Shown: positions 12,372 to 25,479 of the stretch, in pieces
How positions within the stretch are numbered: the first letter of the stretch is position 1
How the letters are laid out: each line of letters opens with the position of its first letter
From: Promerops cafer
Taxonomy: Eukaryota > Chordata > Aves > Passeriformes > Nectariniidae
Direction of reading: 5' to 3'
DNA: 64,000 bases
Assembly (NCBI GenBank): GCA_013398275.1
Contig: VZSE01014922.1
Coordinates: 6,834,963 to 6,898,962 of the forward strand
Translations under genes and position numbers: made by a program
Notes under the pieces: model-generated
Database searches by the model: none
Seen by the model: only the letters and a program-made list of their open reading frames with translations
What the model was told of the DNA's origin: nothing

Positions 12372-15300
12372 TGCAGGTTTTTTTCCCTGACATTCCTGTG
12401 TGTCACACCCTCATTACAACATCCTTCTATAGGAGAATTCCTGTGCGTGAGAAAGAGAAAAGTGAATCTGAAGTGACTTTACTTGGTCTGATTCTAGGCA
12501 AAACTTCTGCCAGCAGTTACTCCCACGCACAGCCATTGCTCAGAGGTAAACATGAAACTGGAGTTAAGATTTATGTTCTTCTGTCAAAAGGGCTCAAAAT
12601 GTCAGAATCAAAAATTGTAAGAGAGGAACATGGTGTGTGCTGGTGAGTTCACTTAACTCACAAGTCAACAGCAGAAATTATTTCTGTGCCAGGCACATAA
12701 ACACCTTTCAAAAACCATCCCAGTGATTCATACGCTGAAGAACGTGTTGGTGGCAGCCGGAGCTGTTGCAGTGTCACAGTCACTGAAATGGGCACCAGCT
12801 CTGGGGTTATTCCCCAGCTCTGCTTGCTGGAGGGGTGGGCTTACACCAGCTCCTGCCTCATGCACTCATGCCAGAGCATCCACCTGCCCGCCTGTAAAGG
12901 GGATGCTCACTTTGGGAAACAGCCTTGTAGGACACGGCTGCAGTTCCAGCCCCTTGGCATATCAAATACTTGGTGGCTGGAATTTCACAGATTTTCTGTC
13001 CTTTTTGCCAGCCTGAGACTTTGAACAATGGATGTGATGAATGATAAAATTTAAAAAACGGGCTACGTGTTTGATCCAGACATATTTCCTTAGCAAGTTT
13101 GAAAGACATACTCCCAACTCTTGGTAGAAAAAGTCAGTACTCATAATTTGGTGGAGATACTATATCCCTTCCCTGAAACAGACGCTGGAAGCAGAAAGCC
13201 AAGTGAAATCTGATCTTTACCAATGCTTGGATGTTTGGCACATGGTACCCAGGAAAAGGGGACTGTTAAGTACATCAAACACACATATAGAAGTATATGA
13301 TGACACAAAATGTTAAATACTGACAAGTCTCCTTTGGAAGTGATGTTTTTCCAAGATGTTATTTTCAGGCTGTGCAAGGAGCAGGAATCTTACATGTAAT
13401 GTGAAGAAAGCTGCACCTTTAAAAATCAGCCTCCTGATGCTGCTTGTCTTGTTAAAATTTCAGCTGAATGCTAATGAGGAGAATCTGTTTTCAGCTAAGC
13501 CAATGTAAACTCAGGGAAACTTCACTGACTTTGGTGAAGTCACTTCAGATTTGCACCATAGCAAAATTTGATTGGAACATTTGCTTTCATGTAACTTTTG
13601 TGGCTTTATACCATTCATTATATATGACCATAATTTATGGAGGTTCCACATGCACATGCAAGTTAAGACAATTTGGTTTCTTTTATTAAGCTATGAGTCT
13701 GTTTTATAATCAAAGTAAATCAAGCTCATTTGCACACCAAAAAATCTTGGTGTGGATTTCTGTCTGTGGGAGTGGAGACAAAGTATCCTGCTTGCTGACT
13801 CTAGCCAAACTATGCATTTAGCTTACCCAGTCAATTTTCATGGTGACTCAGTGCAATTCTTTTGCTCTAGTGAGATATGCAAATGTTAATTTTTAAGAGC
13901 TGTATTTGAATTTAATTCTTTCCAATGCATATGAATTAATATGAAGGACTTTGTTAATGTTACACTGGAGTTTCACTATGATAATTAAGAAGTGAATATG
14001 ACTTGACACAGGGGAGAGGAGAAGCCGCAAAGATGATCACATTACAAAGTTGTAAATTTTCACATTAACTTTGCTCTGCCTGTTCCTTATCACTCTCTGA
14101 CTGTCCTGGAGACATCCAAGTGAAGATGTGTCCATCAGTACCCCTCAGACTCTGAGTACTGACAAGCATGACAGGAAACCTGAGGTCCTTCCTGTCTCTC
14201 CTCTGACCCTCTAAATGCTGCTTTGACAAGAAGCATAAACCCCAATTCTTTTGCTGCATGATCTAAGACATGAAAGGTCTGAGGTAGCTGCAAACTCATT
14301 GTGATTCTGGCCAAACAACTGCATTCCTCTACCTTAAGGACTGAGCAATTCCTTAAAGGATGGATTCTGTGCTAGGAATAGTAGGATTTCATTGCTGAGG
14401 AGACAGGTGCATCTGACTTTTAGCTGAGGGAGACCACCTGCTTCCTTTTAACTCCCCTGTGCACAGGGCAAGGTATGTTCTTCTTGCTGCGTGCTGAGTT
14501 CTGCTTACCTGACCCTGACTAGTGCACACAAGCCTGCCCCTTGTGTCTCCCAGCAGGGAAGGAATGCAGCAATTCTGTTTCTCACCTCAGTGGTGGAGTG
14601 AAGGGGTCCCAGCTTTGAAAGGCTTGGTTGGAGTTAGCAGATCTACGTTGGCAGTACTATCAATGTATTTGTGAGCATAGTGTAGAAAACAAATCTCTTA
14701 GAGGTGCCTGAAATCTTTTTCAGTGACATGTTATGCTAGATATTTTTAAGAATTGGCCCTCTGTGGACCTGATGTCAGATTGCTGTCATGTCAAGGTGAT
14801 CGTACTTCTCTCCAGGCTCTGATGTCTGCAGCACCTTTCCTTCTTCATCAGAATCTTTAACCTCTCACATCTTGTTCCCAATAAGGAATCACTCTTTGAC
14901 ACAGAGGCCTCTCTTGGACTGTCTGCCCTACTTCTGTGTGGCAAAATGGATTTTCAGTACCTTCCCCTTTATGTTTAGTATTATACAGACTTCATTATAG
15001 AAAATCTTCACCGTCGTCTTGGGATAACACAGAGAGGTTAAAATACAGTCATACCCAAATGTTAGAGACAGCAGAGGTTTTTATTAGTGAGACCTTTTCA
15101 TTCCTTGGGTACTGCCCTGAATGGGCTCAATACCTGACCATTGCTGCAGATTGCATCTTAAAAAGAAGTTTGCTAATGGAAAGACATCTTTCCACAGAAG
15201 TAATTTTAAGATTGTACTGTCTATCAAAACAATGAATATGTGAACAGATAAAAATGAAACACCATAAATAAAACATGCACCATCTTTTTTCATCTTGCCA

Positions 15301-18300
15301 CAGGTCAGCCTGAAAGAGTTGACAGCTCTTGGAAAGGCTTTGCAAAACATTTCAGCATTAAACAACTGTAGCTTCAACTACTAAATGTCTTTGTTTATCT
15401 GGGCCAACATCCAGAACTCATACAAAATAATTATCTACTGACACACAGACTGTTTTCATGCAAGCCCTAGACATACACAGAGCCATATCAGATCCTTATT
15501 ACTTCTCTTAGAACTGTCCTGTAGAGATGACTGTTGCCTTTGAACAAGGTTAATGAATGCTTGATCCTGAAGCTAATGGCAACTCCATTCTTGAGCTAGG
15601 ATTGTTCAGATAAGACACCCTATTTTACTACTGAGAAACAGGTCAGGAGGAGATATTTACAAATTCTGTAAACCTGACACTATTCCACTGATTCTTCCCA
15701 AATTTTTAAGTGGATGATGGAGTGATGTAAGAGAGAATAAGTTACATTATTTGTTGCTTCCAGACACTCCTGTTACATTCATTCTGCTGTGTCTCTGTAA
15801 TAGCAATAGTCCATACTGAACAGTTTGTATCCCCTTGCAAATCTTTGGATTCTAATATTCTGCAGAAGGGATGAGACCACAGCACTTTAACCTTGTATTT
15901 TCTGGCTTACTATCTGAAAAAGATGAGGACTTTCCAATGCCAGCTGAATACCATTTCCTTCATTTCTAACACTCTACCTGGCATGCTGCTTTTGTGCTGT
16001 TTTATGCAGCCATGCTGAATTCCAGGGCTGGCACATGAAGTGACTACAGCACAGAGGTGTCTGTGTGCACAGTATGAAAGGGTCTGGAAGCCCTCTTAGA
16101 AGAAACATAATGACAATGCAGCCCAGTGTGAGAACCACTGGCAGAGGATCTAGGACACCTGGCTTTTTTTCTTGGGTCTGCCACAGGCTTCTCACATGAC
16201 TTTTGCCAGAGAAATCACTTGACTTATTGGCCTCTGATTATTCCATCTAGGCTGCAGATTGGCTTAAGAACTCTGATGCTTAGCACAGTTCTAAAAATGA
16301 TGTGTCAGCTTTTCATATGGATCCTCTGTACATGGCATCACCAATAAAAACCTCTTAGGGGTCCATGATCATGCTGATTGCTCATTTCTTGCATTTAATA
16401 CACCATTATTAACATAGTCACTATTACTGTTAAATTTTAGACTTAAATTTCTTTTAGAGATATAGTTCAATTTTCATGGCTTTTCATTTCGTAAAGTGGT
16501 CCCTTTTGAAAACTACCAATTGTTATCAGTAAAATACCAGCTGGCCCTGGGTGAAGAAGGTATGCCATCTGAAACTGTAACACTACTGAATTCTCCACCA
16601 AATATATGCAACAGCTGCACTGTTGATGCAAAAGACCTAATGTAAACATGAAATGAGAAGGAAAACCAACTGCTGTGTACTGTGTAGTAAAGACAAGTGT
16701 CTATATAACCTTGAAATAGTATCATTTTCTGTTAAGGGAAAGAGCATGGCTACAACCTGCCTTTCATTTTCTTTCTCACACATACAATTCCCATGATGGG
16801 CAGAAGAAAGACACATGTGAATCATGTGAGAAAAATTTTAGAAGCCCAGATAATTTTCAAGACAATTAAAACAGAGCAAAAACAGGTCATAACTAGTCTA
16901 AGCTACTATTTGTTCAAACTATCCAAAGACAAGTTTAAGAAAAGAATAAGCTACCTTCAGGGCAAGGGCAGGATGGATTTAGGCGTGCTCAGAATGCTTG
17001 TCATTCTCAGGAAAAGAAATCACTAACAGGGCTATAGCCAATAATGAGCCTGGATTCCAAGACCCCACATGAATACACAGGGATGGAGAGGGCCTTTGAA
17101 TTTCATTTCTCAGTCTCTTCTGTGAGAGCTGTGGATGCTCTTACAGAAGTTTCAGTCAGCTGGATAAATGTTAATACTATGGGAAAGCTCTGTCTCAGGC
17201 ATAAGACTATCAAGATACAGCCTCAGTATGCAAATGAGGTAAAGTTATAAACTATTAGAATGGGATTTGTGACCTTCTCCTATGAGTCCTACTTAGCAAC
17301 TAGGAAATCTAAACCCTTTCCTGACATGATTTTCATTGAATCAAACAACCCAACAGGGCAATATACTGAGATGGCTGTTGGGATCATATTTGAGTAGGAT
17401 TTGCAGGACATTTTCTAGGAACTGGGAGACACATTCTACCAAATGGCCATTGCACAAAGCTCATGATAAAAACTCAACATTTCTATTCTGGTAAAAATTC
17501 CTTCCATCTTGAAAACTTCAAAACATTTACAGTGATTTTTTGGAAACTGACATGACTGGAACTGGTGCAGGATTTGTGTTGAAACTGCATGCAGTTTGTA
17601 GTATGCTCTATTTGAACAGGAGTTTTATGAAATGTAATATTAAGTATGAATTTTTCAGACCTCATTTTGAATTTAAATTAAGAAGCAACAGTCTGAAGAT
17701 CCAGCTTGCAGGTTACTTATTCAGGTTTTGCTCAGGTAGAGACCCACTGCTGTAAATGTGGTCACACCACTTCCACCAAGGTAGATCAGAATGAGGTAAA
17801 GACATAGGAATGAAACCTGGAGGTATTCACCAGATGTGTGACCTGTCAAATGTATGTCAAAGATACATCAAATGGACATTAAGTAATAATGCATTCCAAA
17901 ATCTCCTTTGTCTAAAAAGGAAAATTGCTGATTTTCCATGCTGAGATATAGTCTTCCTCTAGAGATCACAAAAATGAGAATACTTGTCCTACCAATAATA
18001 CATGCTGACACTATTCATCAGTATGAAGAATACATCTCTCCAGATCCAGTTATTTTCCAATTTATATGTGGTTGAAATCAACAAAGAGACCTAAGCTTGC
18101 TGTGTCATATCTGTGCCTGGGATAAGATTTACTGTACACTCCACACAAAAGACATTGAAGTCATTACTTTTACCACATAAAAACATAAATAGTAATTGTA
18201 GAAATTATGTTAAATTATGTGGAATAATAAAAAGAAATATACTGCAAATTTAATCCTGTGACTATCATCCTAACAGATGACAATCTTTAGTTCTTTTGGT

Positions 18301-18328
18301 CACTAACTTTTTTCTCTTTTGAATGCAG

Positions 18329-18424
18329 AAGTCAGCTGATTATCATGCTATGGCAGGAGGGAAGAGAGAGAATAATGAAGGGGACGTTTTTGCACCGGAC
18401 AACAAAAATACTCTTCATCTCTGA
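18329..18424 (+). CDS. Possible terminal coding exon of an unidentified gene
   Basis: A strong acceptor ends at 18328: a ctaac branch-point-like motif, a long T/C tract and tgcag. From there a 31-codon frame runs to TGA at 18422-18424. The peptide begins KSADYHAMAGGKRENN and ends DNKNTLHL. It contains two CpG-bearing codons in CpG-poor surroundings. If real it starts in phase 0 and its upstream exons lie to the left on the plus strand. An AATAAA lies about 330 bases downstream, near 18755. I do not recognise the protein. Thirty-one open codons after a good acceptor can occur by chance in 64 kb, so this remains a candidate. Confidence 0.3.
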   Translation, partial: KSADYHAMAGGKRENNEGDVFAPDNKNTLHL

Positions 18425-19035
18425 GAAAATACATCATATTATGCCTTTGAGTTTCCATACATACTGAATATTTAGTTATTTCTAAATTATCAGGTGCTAA
18501 TAATAGAGCAAACCAGCCATCAAATCAAGTCGTAGTCCATGTAGGGAGCAGACTGTTTAACTTAAGTGTTGTAGGAAAAATCTGATGACACTTAGTGAAG
18601 GTTATTTTTCCTCACAGAATGAACACTGTGGTGAGATGGGAGATCATAAGTATGTGTTGGGGATCAGCATGAGCATTGTGAAGAGCTATTTATTCTGAAA
18701 GAAACAGTGGCATCAGAAAAAATTGATGTTATCTTTAAACCCATAAAGGCTAGAAATAAAACACTTTCTAAGCTTCAGTGTGGTAAGATACTGAAGCTGT
18801 CCTTTAATAAGAGTCATCAATTAAATCCACTGAGAAAAATGGTTTATCATTTTCTTGAAGTCACTCAAGTATGATTGAATCTGAAGAACAAAAGTGTGTT
18901 CTTCCAGTTCTTCTCCTAACAGAGTTTTGGTTCAGTACTTCCATACTACTACTTGGAAAAAAGTCTTTGAAAATATGTCTGGGGATGTAAGTCTTTATAT
19001 GAGGATGAGGAGTGTTAATTTTGAATATTGAAGGT

Positions 19036-19613
19036 TGTTGTAGCTTAACCCCAGTCAGCACCCCAGCCCCACACAGCTGCTCACTCACTCTGCCCTGGTG
19101 GGATGGGGGAGGGAATCATAATGGTAAAGCTGAGAAACATCTTGGGTTGAGATAAAGTCAATTTAACATGTAAAGCAAAAGCCAAACATGCCAGCAAAGC
19201 CAAACAAGGAATTCATTCACAATTTCCCATGGGCAGGCAGGTGTTCAGCCACTCTCAGGAAAGCAGGGCTCTATCACACGTAGCAGTGACTTGGGAAGAC
19301 AAACACTGTCACTCAGAACATTCCCCACTTCCTTCTTCATCAGTTTTATGAGCTGAGCACGATGCCATGTGGTGTGGGATGTCCCTTGGGTCAGTTGGGG
19401 TCAGCTGTCCTGGCTGTGTCCCCTCCCAGCTCCTTGTGCACCCCCAGCCTCCTCGTTGATGGGGTGAGGAGCAGAAAAGGCCTTGACTCTGTGTAAGCCC
19501 TGCTCAGGAGTAATGGAACATCCCCGTATCACACTGTTTCCAGCACAAATCCAAAACACAGCCCCATGCAGCTACTATGGAGAAAATTCACTTTATCCCA
19601 GACAAAACCATCA
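19036..19613 (+). mobile_element. Solo ERVL-type LTR (~580 bp)
   Basis: Starts tgttgtagcttaaccccag and ends gacaaaaccatca. Between these it follows the order of a common avian ERVL LTR: the tcactcactc block, 'gggttgagataaag', the 'gcaggcaggtgttcagcc' block, 'tcagttggggtcagctgtcc' and 'tttccagcacaaatccaaaa'. No retroviral coding sequence flanks it. The flanking pentamers (aaggt and gggtt) do not match, which suggests an old copy. The strand is taken from the shared 5' motif. Confidence 0.85.
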
Positions 19614-22600
19614 GGGTTTTTTAATTTTAATAAATTATATTTAAAAATCTTAGTGGAAAGGAGCATAAACTTGCAAGACAATAATTTTATACTGCACCAA
19701 TTCTGACTTTATTTTATAAACCTTATGTAATAAGCTTCCTCCTAACCCTTTTGCTAAATTAATTCTGTATTCTTTCTTAGAAACAATTTTAATCTGAATT
19801 CTTTATTAGAAAGTACTGAATGGAAAAGTACTAAATAGTAAAAGAACAGATTCCCATGAAAAAACAGATCTGAAAACTGAACTCATTTACTTAACTGGAA
19901 CTGAGTGAAGTTCTGAAGTTTCATATCTGCAATTGATTGCTGGGGCATTTGGGGGTCACCAGTGATCAAAGGTTACACAAAACTTTGATTTGATATGCCA
20001 AACCCCTGTAACATAAAATTTGGTGAAGCTCTTGGTACTGGATTGGTCTAAATCTGAGATGAGATGTTGGTTGATTTTACATGCCATCATTTGAAGTGAA
20101 TGGAGTGATGATTGGTGTTTTGTTTTTAATTAGAATATCCCTATTTCTAGAATAGACTTAGCTAGAGGCACAGGTTACACTGATAAATGCTTCAAAACAA
20201 AAATACTCAGGAAAAAGATGCTAGCTGTGTTATTTTATTTCAAAATTTCCAAGAGAGAAAGAGGAATTTCCAGTAGAAAACATTAGAAAGATTTATATTC
20301 CATGCATGGCTTAGGATAATAATGCACAAAGAAAATACACTGCTTTTTTAAAGAATACTATAAACCTTATTTCCTTTTCAGCTCAGTAGAAATAAAAATA
20401 TTTTTTAATGTAAATTTATTTCTATTTGGGACCTAAATGAGAGTCAACTTCAAATCAATAGAGGTACAGATTTTTTTTTAATTTTTAAACTTTTTTTTAG
20501 AAAATATAATTTTTTCAACAGTTCTGCCTTTAATCCTTAGTTCTGTCTGTTCTGTGATGTTATTAGATGACACACTTAAGTTCAGTGAAATGTCCTGGGA
20601 TATCAGAAGGGGCTGCATGTGAAAATGCAGTCTGTAGCTCAGACAGAGTGAACAGCTGATGATGATCAAGACTGACATTTCAACAGTATTTATGTCCTCT
20701 GTGTGCATGAGAGATAACAAGAAAGAGAATAGTAATAAGGGGCCAGGCTATTCCATATACAGGAAAAACCTGCTTAAAGGACAAGAAATTCCCATGGGTT
20801 TCCATTCACAACTGTTTCTTCAAAGTTATCTCACTGAGAGCAACAGGTTTTGCTGCTCCATTGAAATTCCTATGGGCTCACCCTGATAAAGCAAGAGATG
20901 TGTCTCAACTCCAAATCTCTGTCCCAAGACTCTTTCCTCCTCTGCTGGCTTCCCGTTGGCAGCACAGCCCTTGCAAAGGCTCTGTTCCTACAGGCTGCAG
21001 GGCATCAGATCCTTTTCTACGTCTGAAGGTAAATCCAAGCATATCAGCTGTGTCCTAAAGAGTTATGTTGCTTGGCGAGATGAAATCCGAATTTTCCAGC
21101 TGATGAATCACAAGTGTGAGTCTCTAACCAAGAATTGCTACACAGGGAATAGCAATTCAATTGACAGAATGCAGCTTATCTGGATTGTCTGTGTTTTGTC
21201 CTTAGCCTCCTGACAAAAATGCAAGGAACTGAGAAGTAAATAAGTTCAGTAGATATGGCCTTAACCCCTGGTTTCCTAAAGAAACAAGGCTTGTGGGATC
21301 TTTCCTTTTGTTTTAGAGGCCCTATAGGTTTTTACCATGTTTGTCTGCAGTTAAAACTCTGAGACATTTTATGTTCCTACAGCATTAATAGCAGTGGGAG
21401 GATGTGAGGCCACATAGGAGAGAGCCTGTTGATGTGACAGTTAAGGAAAATGCTGCAACATTAACTCCTCTGCCAAAAGTTTCAGTCTGAGCCTACACTG
21501 CCAAGAACCCCTGAGGATCCATCTGACCATGGCACAAGTTCATAGTAAGCCCAACCTTATTTGTTTCAGTAGTCACATACTTAACTGTATGCTCATTGAA
21601 AACTTGTATGCAATCCCCAGATTACCAGGTTTTCCAAAGCCCTGAGTGTAGGTCTCAGTCCTCTTCCCAAAGGAAAGGGCCAAAGGAAATTTTTATCACT
21701 AGGTTCAAGAGAAATTTTGTAAAGCACAGATTATAGTAACACACAGTTGCCTTACAAAACCTTTGAACTCATGAAAATAATTAAATCAGACATATTTTGT
21801 ATAACCTGATTTGATTTGCACTTGTGCTGCAGAAAGTTTTTCAGCCTAAGCACAAGGTGGTTGATGCACATGTATTATTTGCATGGGCAAGCAATAGTTT
21901 ATATTCTTACAACCTAGTTTATCTTCACATTCCACTTTTTAACTGGCTTTCTCTTTGCTCAGTTGTTAACCTGCAGGATTAGTTGGTAGCAAATGGCAAA
22001 TTAAAGACAACACCAACAAAAGGTCAGAAGTATTTTCTCCCAGAGCTATTTCATATCTAATCCAGAGACTTCCTCTTGCTCCATTTACTCAGAGGAATTA
22101 AAAGCAGGTGAAAGTAGGGTTGTGTGCAAATGATGACGACGAGAACACACTTGAAAATGAAGTCTTGAATGAGTAGTTCTGGCCTGATTGCCCTTGGTCT
22201 GCTGGGTATTGACCTGTTTTATCTGATGTAAACCTGGAGAGAACCCTTCTGAGCTAAGGAAGAATAACATTATGGAAATGCCAGGGTACTTATTGCTATT
22301 ATTATTGTGTGGCAAATCAGAACAAGCAGAGCAAAAACATAGAATAGACGTATCTAACAATAGTTTCAGGTTGTCCTCTGATGCCTTTTGTTAATCAGCT
22401 ACAGTGATTTGCTTCCTTCTGGTTAGTGCACTGTATTGCCTATGTGCTGTAAACACATTGCAAATCAGAGTTTGTTGTGCTGTGTTTAAGTGTGGAAGGC
22501 TCCCACTAAGTCTGAGAAATAATCCTACTAATTCTAAGTAATTGCCTAAAGAAAACAATTAAATGTATTTCTTATTTTTAAGATCTTTTCCATTTTATTA

Positions 22601-22812
22601 AACAAATAAATTTTGATGTAAGTGCGTGAACATAAGGATCTAGTATACACATTTTATCACCCTTCTCGTCTTTTTTAGAAGATAGAAATATGTTGAGGAA
22701 AAGACCATTTTAAATGTTCTTGGTGGCTATTCTGAGACATTTGTCCCTGACCAAATCTAAGGTCTATTTGCTCTCACAGAGAAGGTACCATCTTATGTTC
22801 ACAGGTCTGTAC
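19614..22812. other. Unassigned AT-rich sequence
   Basis: No gene or repeat family recognised. A short segment near 20990-21026 has a good acceptor (tgttcctacag) and a donor-like gaag-gtaaat, but the 35-base interval is too small to judge. Confidence 0.55.
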
Positions 22813-23288
22813 AATCATAGAATGGTTTGGGTTAAAGATCATCTCATTCAATCCCTGTCCCCTGGGCAGGGACACTTTCTACTAGAACAGGTTGCTCGAA
22901 GCTCCATCCAACCTGGCCTTGATCACTTCCAGGGATGGGGCAGCCCCAGCTTCTCTGGGCCACCTGTGCCAGTGCCTCACCACCCTCACAGTAAAGAATT
23001 TCTTGCAGCTAACCTAACCCTACCCTCTTTCATTTTAAAGCCATCACACCTAGTCCTATTGCTCCATGTCCTTGTGATCAGTCCCTCTCCAGTTTTCTTG
23101 TAGCCCCTTCAGGTACTGGAAGATGCTGTAAAGTCTTCCCAGAACCTTCCCTTCTTGAGGCTGAACAGCCACAACTCCCTCAGCCTGTCCTTACAGGAGA
23201 GGAGCTCCAGCCCTCTGATCATCTTTGTGACTCTCTTCTGGGTCCATGTCCTTCTCATGTTGGAGAACCCAGAGCTGAACACAGGAAT
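22813..23288 (-). mobile_element. CR1 LINE, 3' part, 5'-truncated
   Basis: The plus strand reads aatcatagaatggtttggg at the left edge, which is the CR1 3' end in reverse. It continues through 'gcagggacactttctac', 'accctcacagtaaag' and 'ctcccagcctgtcctt'-like segments to 'gagctgaacacagg'. About 475 bp are kept, with no intact frame of CR1 ORF2. The 5' break lies just before a TGGATA microsatellite. Confidence 0.92.
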
Positions 23289-23301
23289 CCTGATGGGGAG
23301 T

Positions 23302-23368
23302 ATGTGCAGATATCTATAGATATATATGGATATGTATGGATGTGTATGGATATATGGATATATACAGG
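23302..23368. repeat. Degenerate (GATATA/TGGATA)n microsatellite
   Basis: Interrupted array of tata, gata and tgga units directly beside the 5' end of the neighbouring CR1. Confidence 0.8.
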
Positions 23369-25397
23369 CAGTGGAGTTGAAAGATAAATGTAAAAAATTA
23401 TGAGTAAACCCACAGTGTAAACCAGTCTGTTCAGAAAGGAAATTTAGTTTTCAAGAAAACTAAAAGCTTTCATGTAAACAGGTAGTATACAGTGAACATT
23501 TCTTTCTTTTCATAGTACTTTCCTTTAAGTGAGAGGTAAGTGATATAAGTAACTATAACATGAGAATGTCCATTGAATTAGTGTGCAAAATGTGAAGAGG
23601 CACAATTTTGCAGTGCCAGAAATCTGCATTTTTGTCATTCCTCAGTTCAGAAGCACATACAAAGAAAAGGCAAATTAGGTTTAACACTGGATTCAAATGC
23701 AAATACTTTTTGACTTTGCCGCAATAATTTATTCTTTTCCAATATGTGCATTTCCCCTTGGTTTAAAATACTCAGGTGACCTCCATCTACTGAAATGGTC
23801 CCTTATACTTTCTAGTAAATATTTTGACTATGATTTTTTTAAATGAAAACACACAACAGAGATGATTACATTTTATCTGATGGTCATCTAATGTCACAGT
23901 CTGGTTTGAATGCAGCTGGTACCACACAAACTTAACAGTCTGACAGGGAAAACATGCTTGCTTTCACATACAAACCAGTGAAGGCTATGAGAACAACAAA
24001 CACAAAATCTTAATGACTGTAGAAATGTCAATAGAAATATTGATCAGGAAAGGTCTTTGTGTACTTTAAGTAAAAAGACTTCCCCAACTAGTACTTTTTT
24101 CCTTGTCTGATGGAAGGAGGGGAAGGAAAACAAGTGTACATTTTAAAGAAAAGAGCAAACACAACTTTTATGGGTTAAGTGATGTACGTAAAGAAGACAG
24201 CTAGTAAAACATCCTAACTTTCAGATGCCTAGGAAGATTACTGCCAGCATAAATATCCTTGGTGTAGGAAACAACCCTACCTCTGTTTAAGTCCCTATTC
24301 TCTATGGATTGAATATGTTCACATGTCAAAATGATGTTATTTTCTTTTTCACAATTCTACTTTCATCAGACAACACGTGGTAATTTAGAAATAATGAATT
24401 TTTTTGCAAAAGTATTCATTAGAACCTCTTTGTGCAAGGTGTGTTGTTTCTTTGTTTAGACTTTTTTTTTTATCAAAGATTTTTCTATTGCGATTACCTC
24501 ACATGATCTTCTTGAAGTTTCTCTTCACAGAGTGAATACATTGCTTCAGGCAACTAAAACAGTGTGTAGAGTCTAGAAGGTGGTAAGTTATTGTAATTTG
24601 ATCAGCCTCAAGGATGGAAGTAAAGCTGGTTTTATCCTCTGGATACATGCCACGCTCTGTGGCAGATTTTGAACAATATTGTGCTCTCCAGAGAGAAAGA
24701 GACAGTGTGGGGAAAAAGAGAGTTCATGTAAATAGTGGAGACTTAGCTGGAAAATCCAGCAAGGACAGTTACACAGAGGCATCAGCACTGCTTCAGCAGG
24801 TGCCTGAGCTGCAGATTACTGGATGCTGGAATATATACAGTGAAGTATTTCTGGATATGCTTTCGGTTTCTTTCTGAGGCAGTGCCAGGAGAAGGTACCA
24901 GGCAACCCCTTTGGCTGACTTCTGTTGGCTGTTCTTGCAGTTTTAAGAATAAAGCAAAGGGGTTCCAAAAAGTCTGTGCTGCTGCAGGTGAAGACTTTGC
25001 TGTGTGATTGGCATCCTCCCCACTTTGGTACTGAAAGTATGTTTTGTGCATCATCCTATCCCACACAGGAGCAGAAAAAGTGCTGGGAAGCAGAAGCTGT
25101 GGAAGACAAACAGTAGCTCCATAATACAAGAGCTTTTCTACCAGAAAAGTTCAGGGATATGAAGATGCAGTGATTTTTAATTTTTCTCCCTCCCTTCCCC
25201 CCACACCTCCCCTCACAAAATACCCCAGAACTGAGAAGTGCTGGCACTGGATTTCCTATTTATCCTATGTCTCTTTTTTATTTCCCCTCTGTCTTCCTAA
25301 CACTTGCCTGAGAGTATTTCTTCCTTTGTAACTTTCCCAGTGTAAGTCTAGCTTCCTTTTCCCTTGCAGGTGCTGCTCTTTCTAGAAGGATATTCAC

Positions 25398-25479
25398 CTG
25401 CTTCCCATTCTTGGGGAGACTGGATAAAATGGTTGATCTTTTCTCCTGCTTCAGTATTCAGAGTCTGTACGGTATCAGC
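25398..25479 (-). CDS. Possible internal coding exon, gene unidentified
   Basis: Minus strand: the acceptor TGCTGTTTCAGTCTCCAG precedes 25479 and the donor GCAG-GTGAAT follows 25398. The 82-base interval is open in one frame that also stays open well beyond it. It would encode a segment starting ADTVQTLNTEAGEKIN and ending QSPQEWEA, leaving phase 1. No domain is recognised. It lies downstream of the stop at 28928 on the same strand, so it cannot belong to that exon pair. It would be a separate gene, a non-coding transcript or chance. Confidence 0.22.

Larger units (their letters stand above)
9263..18328. other. Unassigned sequence with short simple repeats
   Basis: No repeat family or homologous gene is recognised. 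It contains the A-rich tract at 9687-9751, a poly-A at 12358-12371 and an octamer-bearing AT-rich segment near 13875-13960. Possible splice donors occur (for example near 14505 on the minus strand) but without an exon that stands out. Confidence 0.55.

Noticed and set aside
24503..24558. Minus-strand exon-like segment with 18 open codons and donor GAG-GTAATC
   Set aside because: Short, weak acceptor context, and its phase does not match the candidate at 25398-25479.
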